Assembly (NCBI GenBank): GCA_049997955.1
Contig: JAEBDY010000003.1
Location: forward strand, 500,016 to 564,015
Direction of reading: 5' to 3'
Length of the DNA: 64,000 bases
Origin: Umezawaea sp049997955
GTDB lineage: Bacteria > Actinomycetota > Actinomycetes > Mycobacteriales > Pseudonocardiaceae
Positions 7,977-17,642 of the stretch are shown piece by piece. Numbering within the stretch: position 1 is the stretch's first letter; each line of letters begins with the position of its first letter. The notes under the pieces were generated by a model, which did no database searches, had not been told where the DNA came from, and saw only the letters and a list, made by a program, of their open reading frames with translations. The position numbers and the translations under genes were made by a program.

Positions 7977-8860
7977 GTGGCCTGCCGGTTCCGCACGCTC
8001 TCGTCGGTGGTCTGGTTCTGCACGACCGGCCGCGCGCGCCGCACCAGCAGCTGCCGCAGGTGCCGGGCGTGGCGGCGGCTGACCGGGAGCACCGCCCCGC
8101 CGATGTTGACGCTCAGGTGCCCCTCCTCCAGTCGCAGCTCGTCGACGTGGCTCAGCGACACCAGGTGGCTGCGGTGGATCCGCACGAACCCGGCCGACCG
8201 CCAGCGCTCCTCCAGCCCGTTCAGCGCCGCGCGGACCAGACCGCTGCCGGTCGCGGTGTGCAGGCGCGCGTAGTCGCCGTGCGCCTCGACGTAGCGGATG
8301 TCGGCGAGCCGGATGAACCGGGTGATCCCGCCCAGCTCGACCGGGATCACCTCCTCGCCCACCTCGGGCTGCGGCGGCGTGGCCTGCTGGGCCTGCGGCT
8401 CGGCGACGGACTTCACGTCCAGCACCTCGTGCACGATCCGGTGCACCGACTCGGCCAGCCGCTCCGCCCGCACCGGCTTGAGCAGGTAGTCGAGGGCCTT
8501 CAGCTCGAACGCCTCGACGGCGGGCTCCTGGTGCGCGGTCACGAACACGATGGGCGGCGGCTGCGCGAACCGCGACAGCACCCGCGCCAGGTCCAGCCCG
8601 TCCAGGCCGGGCATCCGGATGTCCAGGAACACCGCGTCCACCGGCTGGCCCGCGTCCATGGCGCGGTGCAGCCCGCGCAGGGCCGTGGTCGCGTCGGTGA
8701 CGCCCTCGACGTGCGCGATGCGCGGATCGGAGCGCAGGAGGTACACCAGGTCCTCCAGCGCGGGCGGCTCGTCGTCGACCGCGAGCACGCGCAACGTCCG
8801 TTCGAGAGCGCCTCGGCGCTCGGGCCCCTCGCAGAGGGGACAGGGCAGGCCTGCGGTCAT
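7973..8860 (-). CDS. LytTR-family response regulator
   Basis: From ATG 8860 the product is 295 residues. The receiver domain (24-140) has VLAVDDE acidic residues, phosphoacceptor D80 in VFLDIRMPG and a conserved LLKP lysine. A linker is followed by a LytTR DNA-binding domain (about 185-285) with RYVEAHGDYARLHT and FVRIHRSHLVSL. A GTG at 8899 would add 13 residues; neither start has a strong ribosome-binding site. An unusual N-terminal CPLC motif precedes the receiver. It is the first gene of the symporter operon and probably activates it. Confidence 0.86.
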   Translation of the reverse strand: MTAGLPCPLCEGPERRGALERTLRVLAVDDEPPALEDLVYLLRSDPRIAHVEGVTDATTALRGLHRAMDAGQPVDAVFLDIRMPGLDGLDLARVLSRFAQPPPIVFVTAHQEPAVEAFELKALDYLLKPVRAERLAESVHRIVHEVLDVKSVAEPQAQQATPPQPEVGEEVIPVELGGITRFIRLADIRYVEAHGDYARLHTATGSGLVRAALNGLEERWRSAGFVRIHRSHLVSLSHVDELRLEEGHLSVNIGGAVLPVSRRHARHLRQLLVRRARPVVQNQTTDESVRNRQAT

Positions 8861-8976
8861 GTCGGATCGAGTCCAATGCTGTGAACGGCCGATCTCCACG
8901 GCGACGGGGGATTAGACCATCAGCTGGACATCGTCGCCCGTCGAGGGGTCGGGAGCAAGTGCGCGCCCGGCGTTCG

Positions 8977-9282
8977 TCAGCCCGCGATGCGACGGGTCCG
9001 GTGGTCCGCGACCCTGGGGTGCGCGGCGAGCGCGTCCCCGAGCGTGATCTCCAGCTCGACGAACGACTCCTCGGCGCGGCGGGCGGCGACGAGCACCGAC
9101 GACGCGGCGGCCGGGCCGACCAGGCGGCGCGTCGGGTCGGTCAGCGATTCGAGGACCTCCGACCACTGGTTCGACAACTTCGTCAAACCCTCCAGCGCTG
9201 CCACGAGTTCACCCGTTGTCGTGGGTGGCTCGGCGGCTATCCGGGCGAGATGGTCACCCAGTGCTCCCAAGTCGGCGTTCAT
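8977..9282 (-). CDS. Small helical protein of unknown function
   Basis: The 101-residue product starts at ATG 9282, preceded by a GGGGGTG ribosome-binding site. An in-frame start 63 bases upstream would add an unlikely leader. It is predicted to be almost wholly alpha-helical, acidic, with a W-containing motif NQWSEVLESLTDP and no signal peptide or membrane segment. I do not recognise a family. It stands alone with its own less GC-rich upstream region, between the LytTR operon and the broken AfsR-like gene. Confidence 0.6.
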   Translation of the reverse strand: MNADLGALGDHLARIAAEPPTTTGELVAALEGLTKLSNQWSEVLESLTDPTRRLVGPAAASSVLVAARRAEESFVELEITLGDALAAHPRVADHRTRRIAG

Positions 9283-9315
9283 CGTCACCCCCAATGCGAC
9301 AGTCAGGTACCCCAG

Positions 9316-9345
9316 GATATTGCTCCAGCCCAGCGAAATGGTCAA
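9316..9345 (-). promoter_or_regulatory. Candidate promoter for the small helical protein
   Basis: On the minus strand TTGACC (9340-9345) and AATATC (9316-9321) are separated by 18 bases, about 35 bases before the ATG. A second copy of TGGTCAAC occurs 35 bases away (9374-9381), so the pair may be a direct-repeat operator. The patch 9290-9425 is markedly less GC-rich than its neighbours. Confidence 0.35.
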
Positions 9346-9423
9346 CCAGGTCTCAATTGGCTGCTGTTTTCACTGGTCAACGGCAGAAGGAATGGTACCT
9401 GCAAAGCCTTTCCACAACCATTC

Positions 9424-12058
9424 CTACGTACCCGTGAGCTGTGTCACCAGCAATCTGACAACCATTTCACCGGCGTGGACCTCGAATAATCCGAAGCCGG
9501 CCTCGACCGCCATGTCCAAGGCCATCCGCGAGTGGTCTAGTGCCTGTGCGTATTCGTTCGCGCGCAGGTGTGCCTCCGCCGTGCCGAGGTGCGCTCGAAC
9601 GGCCCCGTAGCGGTACTCACTCGCAGTCGCCAGCTCCAGCGCCCTCCGGTACGCCGCCACGGCGCGCGCCTGGTCGCCCGAGCGTCCCGGCACCAGTCCC
9701 CTGGCGCTGTGGACCTCGGATTCGACGCGGCTGGTGCTCCCCAGCTCCCGCACCATCCCCATCGCCCGGTCCACCGCCGCCGCGGCCTCCTCGTGATCAC
9801 CCGATCGGCTCAGCGCCGTCGCCGGGTGGGAGAGCCCCTCGGTCAGGTGGTGCCGCGACCCCGTCCGGTCCCACTGCCCGACCGCCCGCCGCAGCAGCCC
9901 GACCGCGGTCCCGTGCTCGCCGCGGGCCGTGTGGCACTGGGCCAGCAGGCAGGTCGCGGACGCCTCGATGTTCGTCCCCACCTCCGCGCGGGCCGGCTCG
10001 ACCGCTTCCGCGAGGTGGCCGAACGCCCCGTCCACGTCACCCCTCATCAGCGCGATCGACCCGAGGCCGGTGAGCGCCGAGATCCGCGTGTGCGGCAGCG
10101 CTCCCGGCCCGTCGCCCAGCACCAGCAGCCGTTCGAACGACGCCACCGCCGCCGGGAACTCGCTCAGCTCCATCGCCGGCACCCCGCGCACCCCGACCAC
10201 CAAGCCACGCCGCCTCGCCCGCGTCCTCGTCGGCGACCTCCAGGTGCTCCAGCGCGGTCCGCGGGTTGCCCAGGTTCCGGTGCTCGCAGGCCAGCCACAC
10301 CAGCATCCGCGTCTCCGCGGCCCGGTCGCCGTCGGCTCGCGCCGCGGCCGGCGCCGCGCCGATCGCGCCCAGGAACTCCACGTGGTGCCCGTGCGTGCCG
10401 AGGTACCCGCCCATCCCGTTCACCAGTTGCCACGCCACCGGCCGAGGCCCGACCCGCGCGCAGTGCTCCGCCGCCGCGAACAGGCTCGGGCGCTCGGCGT
10501 CCAGCCACGCCAGCGCCGCCGCCTCGTCCGGCAGCAGGTGCGGAGCGGGCGGCCGCGGCACGCCCAGCTCCGGGTACAGCAGGGACGCCACCTCGTTCGC
10601 CGTGCGCAGGTACCAGTCGAGCAGCCGTCCGACCGCGTCGCCGGGGTCCGCCCTGCGCGCCTGCTCCGCCGCGTAGTCCCGCAGCAGGTCGTGCAGCCCG
10701 ATCCGGCCCGCCTCCGACCGCTGCACCAGGTTCGCCGTCACCAGCTCCTCGACCAGCACCCCGGCGTCCGCGCCGAGCAGCGCCGACGCCCCGTGCACGC
10801 TCACGTCCGGCCCCGGCGCCAGCCCCAGCAGCCGGAACAGCTCGGCGGCCTCCGGGCGCAGCGTGGCGTAGGACAGGTCGAACGCCCGCCGGACCGCGGC
10901 CGAGTCGTCGTTCTCGACCGCCAGCGCCGACAGCCGGTCACCCTCCCGCAGCTCGGCGACGTACCCCTCGACGTCCCCGACGCCGACCAGGTTGCCCAGC
11001 GCGATCCGCAGCGCCAGCGGGAGACAACCGCACAGCCGCGCCAACTCCGCCACGACCCGGTCGTCCGCGTCGACCCCCAGCGTGCGCGCCAGCAGCTCCC
11101 GCGCGTCCCGCTCGGCCAGCACGGCGAGCCGCACCACCGCCGCGCCCGCGATCCGCAGCTCGCCGCGGCTGGTGATCAGCACGCCGCTGCCGGGCTCGTC
11201 GGGCAGCAGCGGCAGCACCTGGTCGGCCGACGCCGCGTTGTCCAGGATCACCAGCACCCGCCGCCCCCGCAGCAGGCTCCGGTACGCCGCGACCAGCCCG
11301 GCCTCGTCCAGCGGGACGTGGTCCACCCGCACCCCGAGCGCGCGCAGGAACCGCGCCAGCACGGACGCGGTGGACAGCGCCGGGGAGGGGGAGCAGCCGC
11401 GCAGGTCCACGTGCAGCTGGCCATCGGGGAACCGGGACCGCAGCGAGTGGCCGGCGCGGATCGCGAACGCCGTCTTCCCGACCCCTGGCGGTCCGCTGAC
11501 CACGACGGCGGACCGACCGGCGTGGCCCAGCAGCTCCGACACCCGCGCCAGCTCCGCCGCCCGCCCCACGAAGTGCCCCACCGGCGCGGGCAGCTGCGAC
11601 ACCGGCGTCCACGGGGGAGCGGGCCGCAGTGCCGCCAAGGCCCGCCGCCGCTCCTCCTCCAGCCGGTCGACGGGCAGCCACGTCGTGTCCACGTCCGCCA
11701 GCGCCGCTCCGCGCCAGCACGCCAGCGCCCGTTCGTGCTCCCCGTCGGCGACCAGCGCCCGGAACCGGTGCAGGTCCAGCGCGCCGTCGGGCACCACGAT
11801 CCGGTACCCGGTCGGCGTGGTCTCGATCAGCCGCGGCTCGCCGAGCGCGCGCCGCAGCCGCATCACGTACACCGGCAACGTCCGCGCCGCCCGTGCCGGG
11901 GGCGACGAGCCCCACACGCAGCGGATCAGCTCGGCCGTGGACAGCGAGCCGTGCAGCAGCAGCGCGGCGAGCACCACCCGCTGCTTGGCCGCGCCGAGCC
12001 GGACGTCGACGCCGCCGCGGCGGACCACCAGCGGCCCGAGCACACCGAACTGGTCCAC
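9424..12058 (-). pseudogene. AfsR/SARP-type regulator with internal deletion and frameshift
   Basis: The first frame (12058 down to about 10200) encodes an OmpR-like DNA-binding domain (1-92), the first half of a BTAD domain (93-145), and an NB-ARC ATPase with Walker A GPPGVGKT (189-196). The remaining roughly 70 BTAD residues are missing. Near 10200 the sense reading shifts: the first frame degenerates into low-complexity Gly/Arg after GEAAW, while a second frame (10203 to 9424) continues as TPR repeats without a credible start of its own. Together they give one regulator of about 880 residues. Either it is decayed or the frameshift is a sequencing error in a G-rich run. AfsR-type proteins normally activate antibiotic clusters. 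Confidence 0.72.
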
Positions 12059-12118
12059 CTGCGCCGTTCCTCCCGTTCGGACGTGCCGGAGCGACGCGCC
12101 CGAACGAGGCGGAAGTCG

Positions 12119-14638
12119 TTACAGGGCCCCGACTTCCGTGATGCGGATCGACGCGGTCCCGGTCTCGTCGGACTCCTCCAGGTCGACCTCGGCGGAAATG
12201 CCCCAGTCGTGGTCCCCGGCGGGGTCGTCGAAGATCTGACGCACGTCCCAGCGCCCCGGTTCCTCGGTGATGATCAGCAGTGCCGGGCCGCGGGCGTCGG
12301 AGCCGATGCCGATGGAGTCGAACGCCTCGAAGTAGGGCTCGATCGCGTCCTCCCAGGCGTCCTGGTCCCAGCCGGAGTCGCCGTCGAGCAGGCCGAGCTC
12401 GTAGTAGTTGCGGCGCGCGGCCAGTTCGACCCGGCGGAACAGCGCGTTGCGCACCAGGACCCGGAACGCGCGCACGTTGCGCGTGACGGCGGGCGGCCGG
12501 TCGTCGATCCGCACCTCGGGCTTGGTCTCGCCGAGCGGGTTGCTCAGCTTCTCCCACTCCTCCAGCAGGCTGGAGTCGACCTGGCGCACGAGTTCGCCGA
12601 GCCACTCGATGAGGTCGTTGAGCTCCTCGGTCTTGGCTTCCTCCGGCACGGTGTGGCGCAGCGCCTTGTACGCGTCGGCCAGGTACCGCAGCACGATGCC
12701 CTCCGACCGCGCCAGCTGGTAGAAGCTGACGTACTCGGTGAACGTCATGGCCCGCTCATACATGTCGCGGACCACGGACTTCGGCGACAGGTGGTGGTCG
12801 GCGACCCACGGGTGGCCGTTGCGGTACGTCGTGAAAGCGCCTTCCAGCAGCTCTTCCAACGGCTTCGGGTACGTGACCTGGTCGAGCAGCTCCATCCGTT
12901 GGTCGTACTCGATGCCGTCGGCCTTCATCGCCGCCACGGCCTCGCCGCGCGCCTTGAACTGCTGCGCGGACAGGATCTGGCGCGGGTCGTCCAACGTGGA
13001 CTCGATGATGGACAGCGCGTCCAGCGGGTAGCTCGGCTCCTCGCGGTTCAGCAGCTCGATCGCGGCCAGGGCGAACGGCGACAGCGCCTGGTTCAGCGCG
13101 AAGTTGTCCTGGAGGTCGACGGTGAGCTGGTAGCGGCGGCCCTCGGCGTCGGGCTCGGCCAGCTTTTCCACCACGCCGGACTGGAGCAGCCCGCGGAAGA
13201 TGGAGATCGCGCGCAGGATGTGCTTGAGCTGCGCCTTGCGCGATTCGTGGTTGTCCTCCAGCAGGTGCCGCATCGCCCCGAAGAAGTTGGACCCGGTCGC
13301 GTCTCCGCGCCTGTTCAGCACGTTGAGGATCATCGCGTGGCTGACCGAGAAGGTCGACGTCAGCTGCTCCGGCTCCGCCGCGACGAGCCGGTCGAACGTC
13401 TTGTCGCTCCACGACACGAAACCCTCGGGAGCCTTGGTGCGCACGACGCGCTTGAGCTTCTTCGGGTCGTCGCCCGCCTTCGCGACGCGCTTGGCGTTCT
13501 CCACCTCATGGTCGGGCGCCTGCACGACCACGGTCCCCACCGTGTCGTAGCCCGCGCGGCCGGCGCGACCGGCGATCTGGTGGAACTCGCGCGCCTTGAG
13601 GATGCGGGTGCGGGTGCCGTCGTACTTGCTCAGCGCGGTGAACAGCACCGTGCGGATCGGCACGTTGATGCCGACGCCGAGGGTGTCCGTGCCGCAGATG
13701 ACCTTCAGCAGACCGGCCTGCGCCAGCTGCTCCACGAGCCTGCGGTACTTCGGCAGCATGCCCGCGTGGTGCACGCCGATGCCGTGCCGCACGATCCGCG
13801 ACAGCGTCTTGCCGAACCCGGAGGTGAACCGGAAGCCGCCGATCATCGCGGCGATGGCGTCCTTCTCGGCGCGCGTGCACACGTTCACGCTCATCAGCGC
13901 CTGCGCGCGCTCCAGCGCCGAGGCCTGGGTGAAGTGCACGACGTAGATCGGGGCTTCCCGGCCGTGCAGCAGCTCCTCGATCGTCTCGTGCAGCGGCGTC
14001 GTCACGTACTGGAAGTTCAGCGGGACGGGCCGGTCCACCGACCGCACGACCGCCGTCGGCCGCTCGGTGCGCCGGGACAGGTCCTTCTCGAAGAACGCGA
14101 CGTCGCCGAGCGTCGCGGACATCAGCAGGAACTGCGCCTTCGGCAGCTCGATCAGCGGCACCTGCCACGCCCAGCCGCGCTCGGGCTCGGAGTAGAAGTG
14201 GAACTCGTCCATGACGACCTGGCCGACCTCGGCCTCCGCGCCGTCGCGCAGGGCGATGTTCGCCAGGATCTCGGCCGTGCAGCAGATGATCGGCGCGGTG
14301 TCGTTGACGCTCGCGTCACCGGTCAGCATGCCGACGTTCGCCGGGCCGAAGGTGTCGCACAGCGCGAAGAACTTCTCCGACACCAGCGCCTTGATGGGCG
14401 CGGTGTAGAAGGTCCTCTTGCCCTCGGCCAGTGCCGCGAAGTGCGCCCCGATGGCGACCAGGCTCTTGCCGGACCCGGTGGGGGTGCTCAGGATGACGTT
14501 CGAGCCGGAGACCAGCTCGATCAGCGCCTCCTGCTGCGCCGGGTAGAGCTGGAGCCCGCGCTCCGCCGCCCAGGAGGCGAACGTGTCGAAGAGCAGGTCT
14601 GGGTCGGGGGTGGCCGGAAGCCGATCGGTGAGAGTCAT
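12119..14638 (-). CDS. Ski2-like DEAD/DEAH-box RNA helicase with DUF3516-type C-terminus
   Basis: The 839-residue product has a superfamily 2 helicase core: Walker A TPTGSGKS (52-59), DEFH (144-147), a MSATL motif, and the helicase C motif HQIAGRAGRAG. A long alpha/beta C-terminal half is typical of the actinobacterial DUF3516 helicases. It probably unwinds or remodels RNA with ATP. ATG 14638 is chosen; ATG 14653 would add five residues. It is divergent from the NACHT gene with only 76 bases between starts. Confidence 0.85.
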   Translation of the reverse strand: MTLTDRLPATPDPDLLFDTFASWAAERGLQLYPAQQEALIELVSGSNVILSTPTGSGKSLVAIGAHFAALAEGKRTFYTAPIKALVSEKFFALCDTFGPANVGMLTGDASVNDTAPIICCTAEILANIALRDGAEAEVGQVVMDEFHFYSEPERGWAWQVPLIELPKAQFLLMSATLGDVAFFEKDLSRRTERPTAVVRSVDRPVPLNFQYVTTPLHETIEELLHGREAPIYVVHFTQASALERAQALMSVNVCTRAEKDAIAAMIGGFRFTSGFGKTLSRIVRHGIGVHHAGMLPKYRRLVEQLAQAGLLKVICGTDTLGVGINVPIRTVLFTALSKYDGTRTRILKAREFHQIAGRAGRAGYDTVGTVVVQAPDHEVENAKRVAKAGDDPKKLKRVVRTKAPEGFVSWSDKTFDRLVAAEPEQLTSTFSVSHAMILNVLNRRGDATGSNFFGAMRHLLEDNHESRKAQLKHILRAISIFRGLLQSGVVEKLAEPDAEGRRYQLTVDLQDNFALNQALSPFALAAIELLNREEPSYPLDALSIIESTLDDPRQILSAQQFKARGEAVAAMKADGIEYDQRMELLDQVTYPKPLEELLEGAFTTYRNGHPWVADHHLSPKSVVRDMYERAMTFTEYVSFYQLARSEGIVLRYLADAYKALRHTVPEEAKTEELNDLIEWLGELVRQVDSSLLEEWEKLSNPLGETKPEVRIDDRPPAVTRNVRAFRVLVRNALFRRVELAARRNYYELGLLDGDSGWDQDAWEDAIEPYFEAFDSIGIGSDARGPALLIITEEPGRWDVRQIFDDPAGDHDWGISAEVDLEESDETGTASIRITEVGAL

Positions 14639-14714
14639 CGCAGGTCGGATCATAGGTGAGAGCGGTGAGCCCGGTGGCGGCCACCGCCGCGGCGACCGTG
14701 TGGGACTCTCGGGT

Positions 14715-16451
14715 GTGACCGATCGCCACCTGGACGACCTGCGTCGGACGGCACGAGCGGCCCTGCCCGACCCGCGCGGGTCGACCGGCGCGGAGCCGGG
14801 GGCGGACCTCGCCGACCTGGTCCGCGCCGAACACGGGCTGGCGCTGCTGGGAGAACCCGGTTCCGGCAGGACGACCCGCCTGCACCGCCTCGCCGCGGAG
14901 CTGCTGGCCGACGACGGAGGACCGGTCCCGATCGTGCTGTCCCTGTCCACCGGCAGCTGGCGGGTCGAGCCGCACCGGCTCAGCGCACTGCGCTGGGCGA
15001 GCGCGCAGGACGTCGTCCCCGACGACGACTGGGACACCGAGGCCCTCGAACGCGCGCAGCGGCTCAGCGTGGCCAAGCTGGAACAGGTGGACCACGCCGT
15101 GGGCACCGCGGTCGAGTGGCTGTCCACGGAGATCGGCAGGCTCTACCGGGCGTCGCCCCGGCGGGTCGCCGAGTGGCTGCGCGCGACGCCCAGCCCGCTG
15201 GTGCTGCTGCTCGACGGGCTGGACGAGATCCGGCACGCCGACGACCGCCGCCGGTGCGTGGAGGTGCTGACCCTGCTGAAGACCAGGCTCACCACCGCGA
15301 TCGTCGTGTGCGCCGGGCCCGAGGACCACGTCGAGCTGCGGAAGTTCGGGCAGGCCGTGGAGATCCCGCCGTTGAGCGCCGCGACCGTCGACGCCCGCCT
15401 GTCGGCGGCCGGGCTGACGTGGCTGCGCGAGGCGTGCGCGCGGAACGACGACCTGCTCGCGCTGCTGGACACCGAGCTGGCGCTGGCGCTCGCGGTGGCC
15501 GGCTACCAGGGGAGGGACGTCGCCGACGACGAGCCGGAACGGCTGCTGGCGGGCGGCCTCGACCACCTGTGGGCGCTGCGCCTGCCGCCGCGCGCGGAGT
15601 CCCTGCGCGGCCTGGCCCGGCTGATGGACCGCGGCGACCGGGACGTGTTCGCCGTCGAGGCCCTCACCCTCGCCTGGGTCCGCGCCGCCGGTCTGCGGCC
15701 CGCCCGGTCATCGGCCCCGTGGGTCTACGCCGTGCTGGCGCTGGCCGCGGCCGCCGGCCTGGTCGCGTTCACCGCGCGGGCCACCGGCACCGGCTTCGCC
15801 CTGCTGTGCGCGGCGGTGCTCGCCTGCTCGGCGGGCGCGCAGGCGTACACGGCCCGCAACGCCACCGACCGCCGCCCGTCCAGGCTGGACCAGGGCGACT
15901 TCGTGGCCGTCCGCTGGACCGTCGACTGGCGGGCCGGGGCCACCGCGCTGCTCACGTGCGCGTTGACCGGCCTGGTCCTGGGCGCGTCCGTCGGCATGTT
16001 CGGCGGCGCCGCGGGCCTCGCGCTCGGCCTGCTGCCCGGCGCCGCAGCAGGCGTGGCGCTCGGCGTCCTGGCCCTGCCGAGCCGCGCCACCGCCGCCCGC
16101 TCCCGCCCGACCGCGTCCCGCTGGACCCTCGCCGTCCGCGTCGCCACGGGCCTGCTCGGCCTCGCCGCGAGCCTGGCCCTCGCGTTCGCCGTGCTCACCC
16201 TCGTCGACAGCGGCCTCACCGCGTACATCCACCACCTGATGCTCTCCGCCACGGCGGGCGTGTGGCTCGCGGCGTTCGCCGTGTCCCTGCACGGCTGGTG
16301 GAGCCACCGCGTCGCCGTGCGGACCGTGACGCGCGCGGGCGTGCTGCCCGTCGACCTGGCCGGGTTCGTCGCCGACGGCGTGCTGCGCAAGGGCCCGGAC
16401 GGCTACGCGTTCGACCACCACACCCTGCGCGGCCACCTCGCGCGGGACTAG
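14715..16451 (+). CDS. Membrane-anchored NACHT (STAND) NTPase with altered Walker A
   Basis: The 578-residue product has an N-terminal NACHT domain with Walker A-like GEPGSGRTT (46-54), where the usual Lys is Arg, and a strong Walker B LVLLLDGLDEI (162-172). Four to six membrane helices follow (roughly 345-540), then a short basic/acidic tail. GTG 14715 is the first start clear of the divergent helicase gene. After the TAG the frame continues as FRDIATRYAERTA, which resembles the usual end of such proteins, so a few residues may have been lost. STAND proteins act as switches in signalling and some defence systems; no effector domain is visible. Confidence 0.72.
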   Translation: MTDRHLDDLRRTARAALPDPRGSTGAEPGADLADLVRAEHGLALLGEPGSGRTTRLHRLAAELLADDGGPVPIVLSLSTGSWRVEPHRLSALRWASAQDVVPDDDWDTEALERAQRLSVAKLEQVDHAVGTAVEWLSTEIGRLYRASPRRVAEWLRATPSPLVLLLDGLDEIRHADDRRRCVEVLTLLKTRLTTAIVVCAGPEDHVELRKFGQAVEIPPLSAATVDARLSAAGLTWLREACARNDDLLALLDTELALALAVAGYQGRDVADDEPERLLAGGLDHLWALRLPPRAESLRGLARLMDRGDRDVFAVEALTLAWVRAAGLRPARSSAPWVYAVLALAAAAGLVAFTARATGTGFALLCAAVLACSAGAQAYTARNATDRRPSRLDQGDFVAVRWTVDWRAGATALLTCALTGLVLGASVGMFGGAAGLALGLLPGAAAGVALGVLALPSRATAARSRPTASRWTLAVRVATGLLGLAASLALAFAVLTLVDSGLTAYIHHLMLSATAGVWLAAFAVSLHGWWSHRVAVRTVTRAGVLPVDLAGFVADGVLRKGPDGYAFDHHTLRGHLARD

Positions 16452-16538
16452 TTCCGGGACATCGCCACCCGCTACGCCGAGCGAACCGCCCACCACCAGC
16501 CGGAAATCGCCATCGCCTGGATCGTCCTCCGGCCCCGA

Positions 16539-16561
16539 TGTCCTTGCAGGACACCCCGTAG
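16539..16561. repeat. Palindrome and 19-bp direct repeat, left copy
   Basis: TGTCCT-TGC-AGGACA (16539-16553) is a perfect interrupted palindrome. The 19 bases 16543-16561 recur with two mismatches at 17943-17961, exactly 1400 bases downstream and in the same orientation. The two copies bracket the two unknown genes. They could be old insertion-sequence ends or paired regulatory sites. Confidence 0.55.
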
Positions 16562-16626
16562 CGGCTCCGCGCACACCGCCCTCCGATCCATGGTCCGCGG
16601 ATCGCCACCCAGTCATACTCCGACCC

Positions 16627-16929
16627 ATGAGCGGAACACCCTTATCCAACCGAAGCTCGAAGATCGAAGAGGTCGGCAAGCAGACGACGCCGCGGAAGCC
16701 AGCGGTGGCGGGCGGCAAGGCGACCACGGACGTCCAGCCACCGCTCGCGAGCGGGGTGGCCGAACGGATCGCCGCGGGCATCGCCGCCGACCTCGCCGAG
16801 GCGGCGAAGGCCGACCCGGAGCAGTGGGCGCGGATCAGCGAGCAGGAGCTGCTGGTCTGGATCGCCGAGGACACCAAGGCGGCGCTCGCCGAGCTCGCCG
16901 CTGGCGGGTTGACGGAGGACGGCCGATGA
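16627..16929 (+). CDS. Small helical protein of unknown function, first of a coupled pair
   Basis: The 100-residue product has a Lys/Thr/Pro-rich flexible first 35 residues and then two amphipathic helices (about 40-60 and 67-95) containing DPEQWARISEQELLVWIAED. There is no signal peptide or membrane segment. Its TGA overlaps the next gene's ATG (ATGA), so the two products are probably made in fixed ratio. I recognise no family. The Trp/Glu-rich helix could be a docking surface for the partner. Confidence 0.62.
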   Translation: MSGTPLSNRSSKIEEVGKQTTPRKPAVAGGKATTDVQPPLASGVAERIAAGIAADLAEAAKADPEQWARISEQELLVWIAEDTKAALAELAAGGLTEDGR

Positions 16930-17642
16930 CCTCGATGGTGTTTCCCCTGCGCGCGCAGTTCGGGCGCATCGTGCGCCGGTCGGTCCGGCGGTCCTTCGCG
17001 ACCGCGGTACCCGTCGTCCCGCGGGGGCAGGCCTGGCACCAGTGGGCGCAGCACCAGCAGTGGGCGGACTTCCTGAACCAGGACGTGGCCCCGCAGGTCC
17101 TGGCCGAGATCGCGGCGCCGACGTGGCTGGCCTCCTGGTGGCCGCAGCTCGCCCAGGCGGGCGACGGCACCCCGACCGGGGCGCCGTCGGGTGGCTCGGG
17201 CAAGCCCGCCGCAGGCAGGTCGAAGCAGAAGTCGGTCGCGGACCTGCTGAACATGATGATCAACGAACCGGGGCGCTACCTGGTGCACCGCACCTTCAGC
17301 CAGGCCATCGGCGAGCTGCGGGAGGACGCCGTGATCGACGCCAGCTACCCCGCGGGCACCCTCGACCCCAACGCCCCGCCCGGCATCTACGTCATCCCCG
17401 GCCTCGTCGGCGTCCAGTACGGCAAGTGGTGCGTGATCTTCGAGAAGGGCAAGGCGGCCCACCACTTCGCCTCGGTCGCGGTGACCGCGGGCGTCGAGCC
17501 CGTGAACAAGGAGGAGATGGTCTGCATCCGCGACATCCCGACCTCCGACGCGTACGGCTGGTGCACGGTCGAGGACGTGCTGGAGGCGAAGAAGCAGTAC
17601 GACGCGCACAAGAAGGCGGCGGGCCTCTCGAGGAAGGAGTGA
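16926..17642 (+). CDS. Unknown 238-residue protein, second of a coupled pair
   Basis: The N-terminal part (1-75) is basic and Trp-rich (AWHQWAQHQQWADFL). A Gly/Ser/Pro linker follows (about 78-100), then a folded C-terminal domain (105-225) with NMMINEPGRYLVHRTF, an APPGIYVIPGLVGVQYGKW strand-rich section and a conserved-looking CIRDIPTSDAYGWCTVEDV. The two Cys flanking that section might pair or bind metal. No homologous family comes to mind. The first ten residues could be a weak amphipathic helix but not a clear signal peptide. A strong hairpin follows 42 bases after the stop. Confidence 0.6.
   Translation: MTSMVFPLRAQFGRIVRRSVRRSFATAVPVVPRGQAWHQWAQHQQWADFLNQDVAPQVLAEIAAPTWLASWWPQLAQAGDGTPTGAPSGGSGKPAAGRSKQKSVADLLNMMINEPGRYLVHRTFSQAIGELREDAVIDASYPAGTLDPNAPPGIYVIPGLVGVQYGKWCVIFEKGKAAHHFASVAVTAGVEPVNKEEMVCIRDIPTSDAYGWCTVEDVLEAKKQYDAHKKAAGLSRKE

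Noticed and set aside
9530..9543. AGTGGTCTAGTGCC resembling half a DasR site
   Set aside because: Only one half matches the dre consensus and it lies within the TPR-coding part of the broken regulator.
9929..14659. A 1576-codon open frame on the plus strand
   Set aside because: It is antisense to the AfsR-like and helicase genes, whose domains are clear; its composition is Arg/Val/His-rich with no motifs, typical of a shadow in high-GC DNA.
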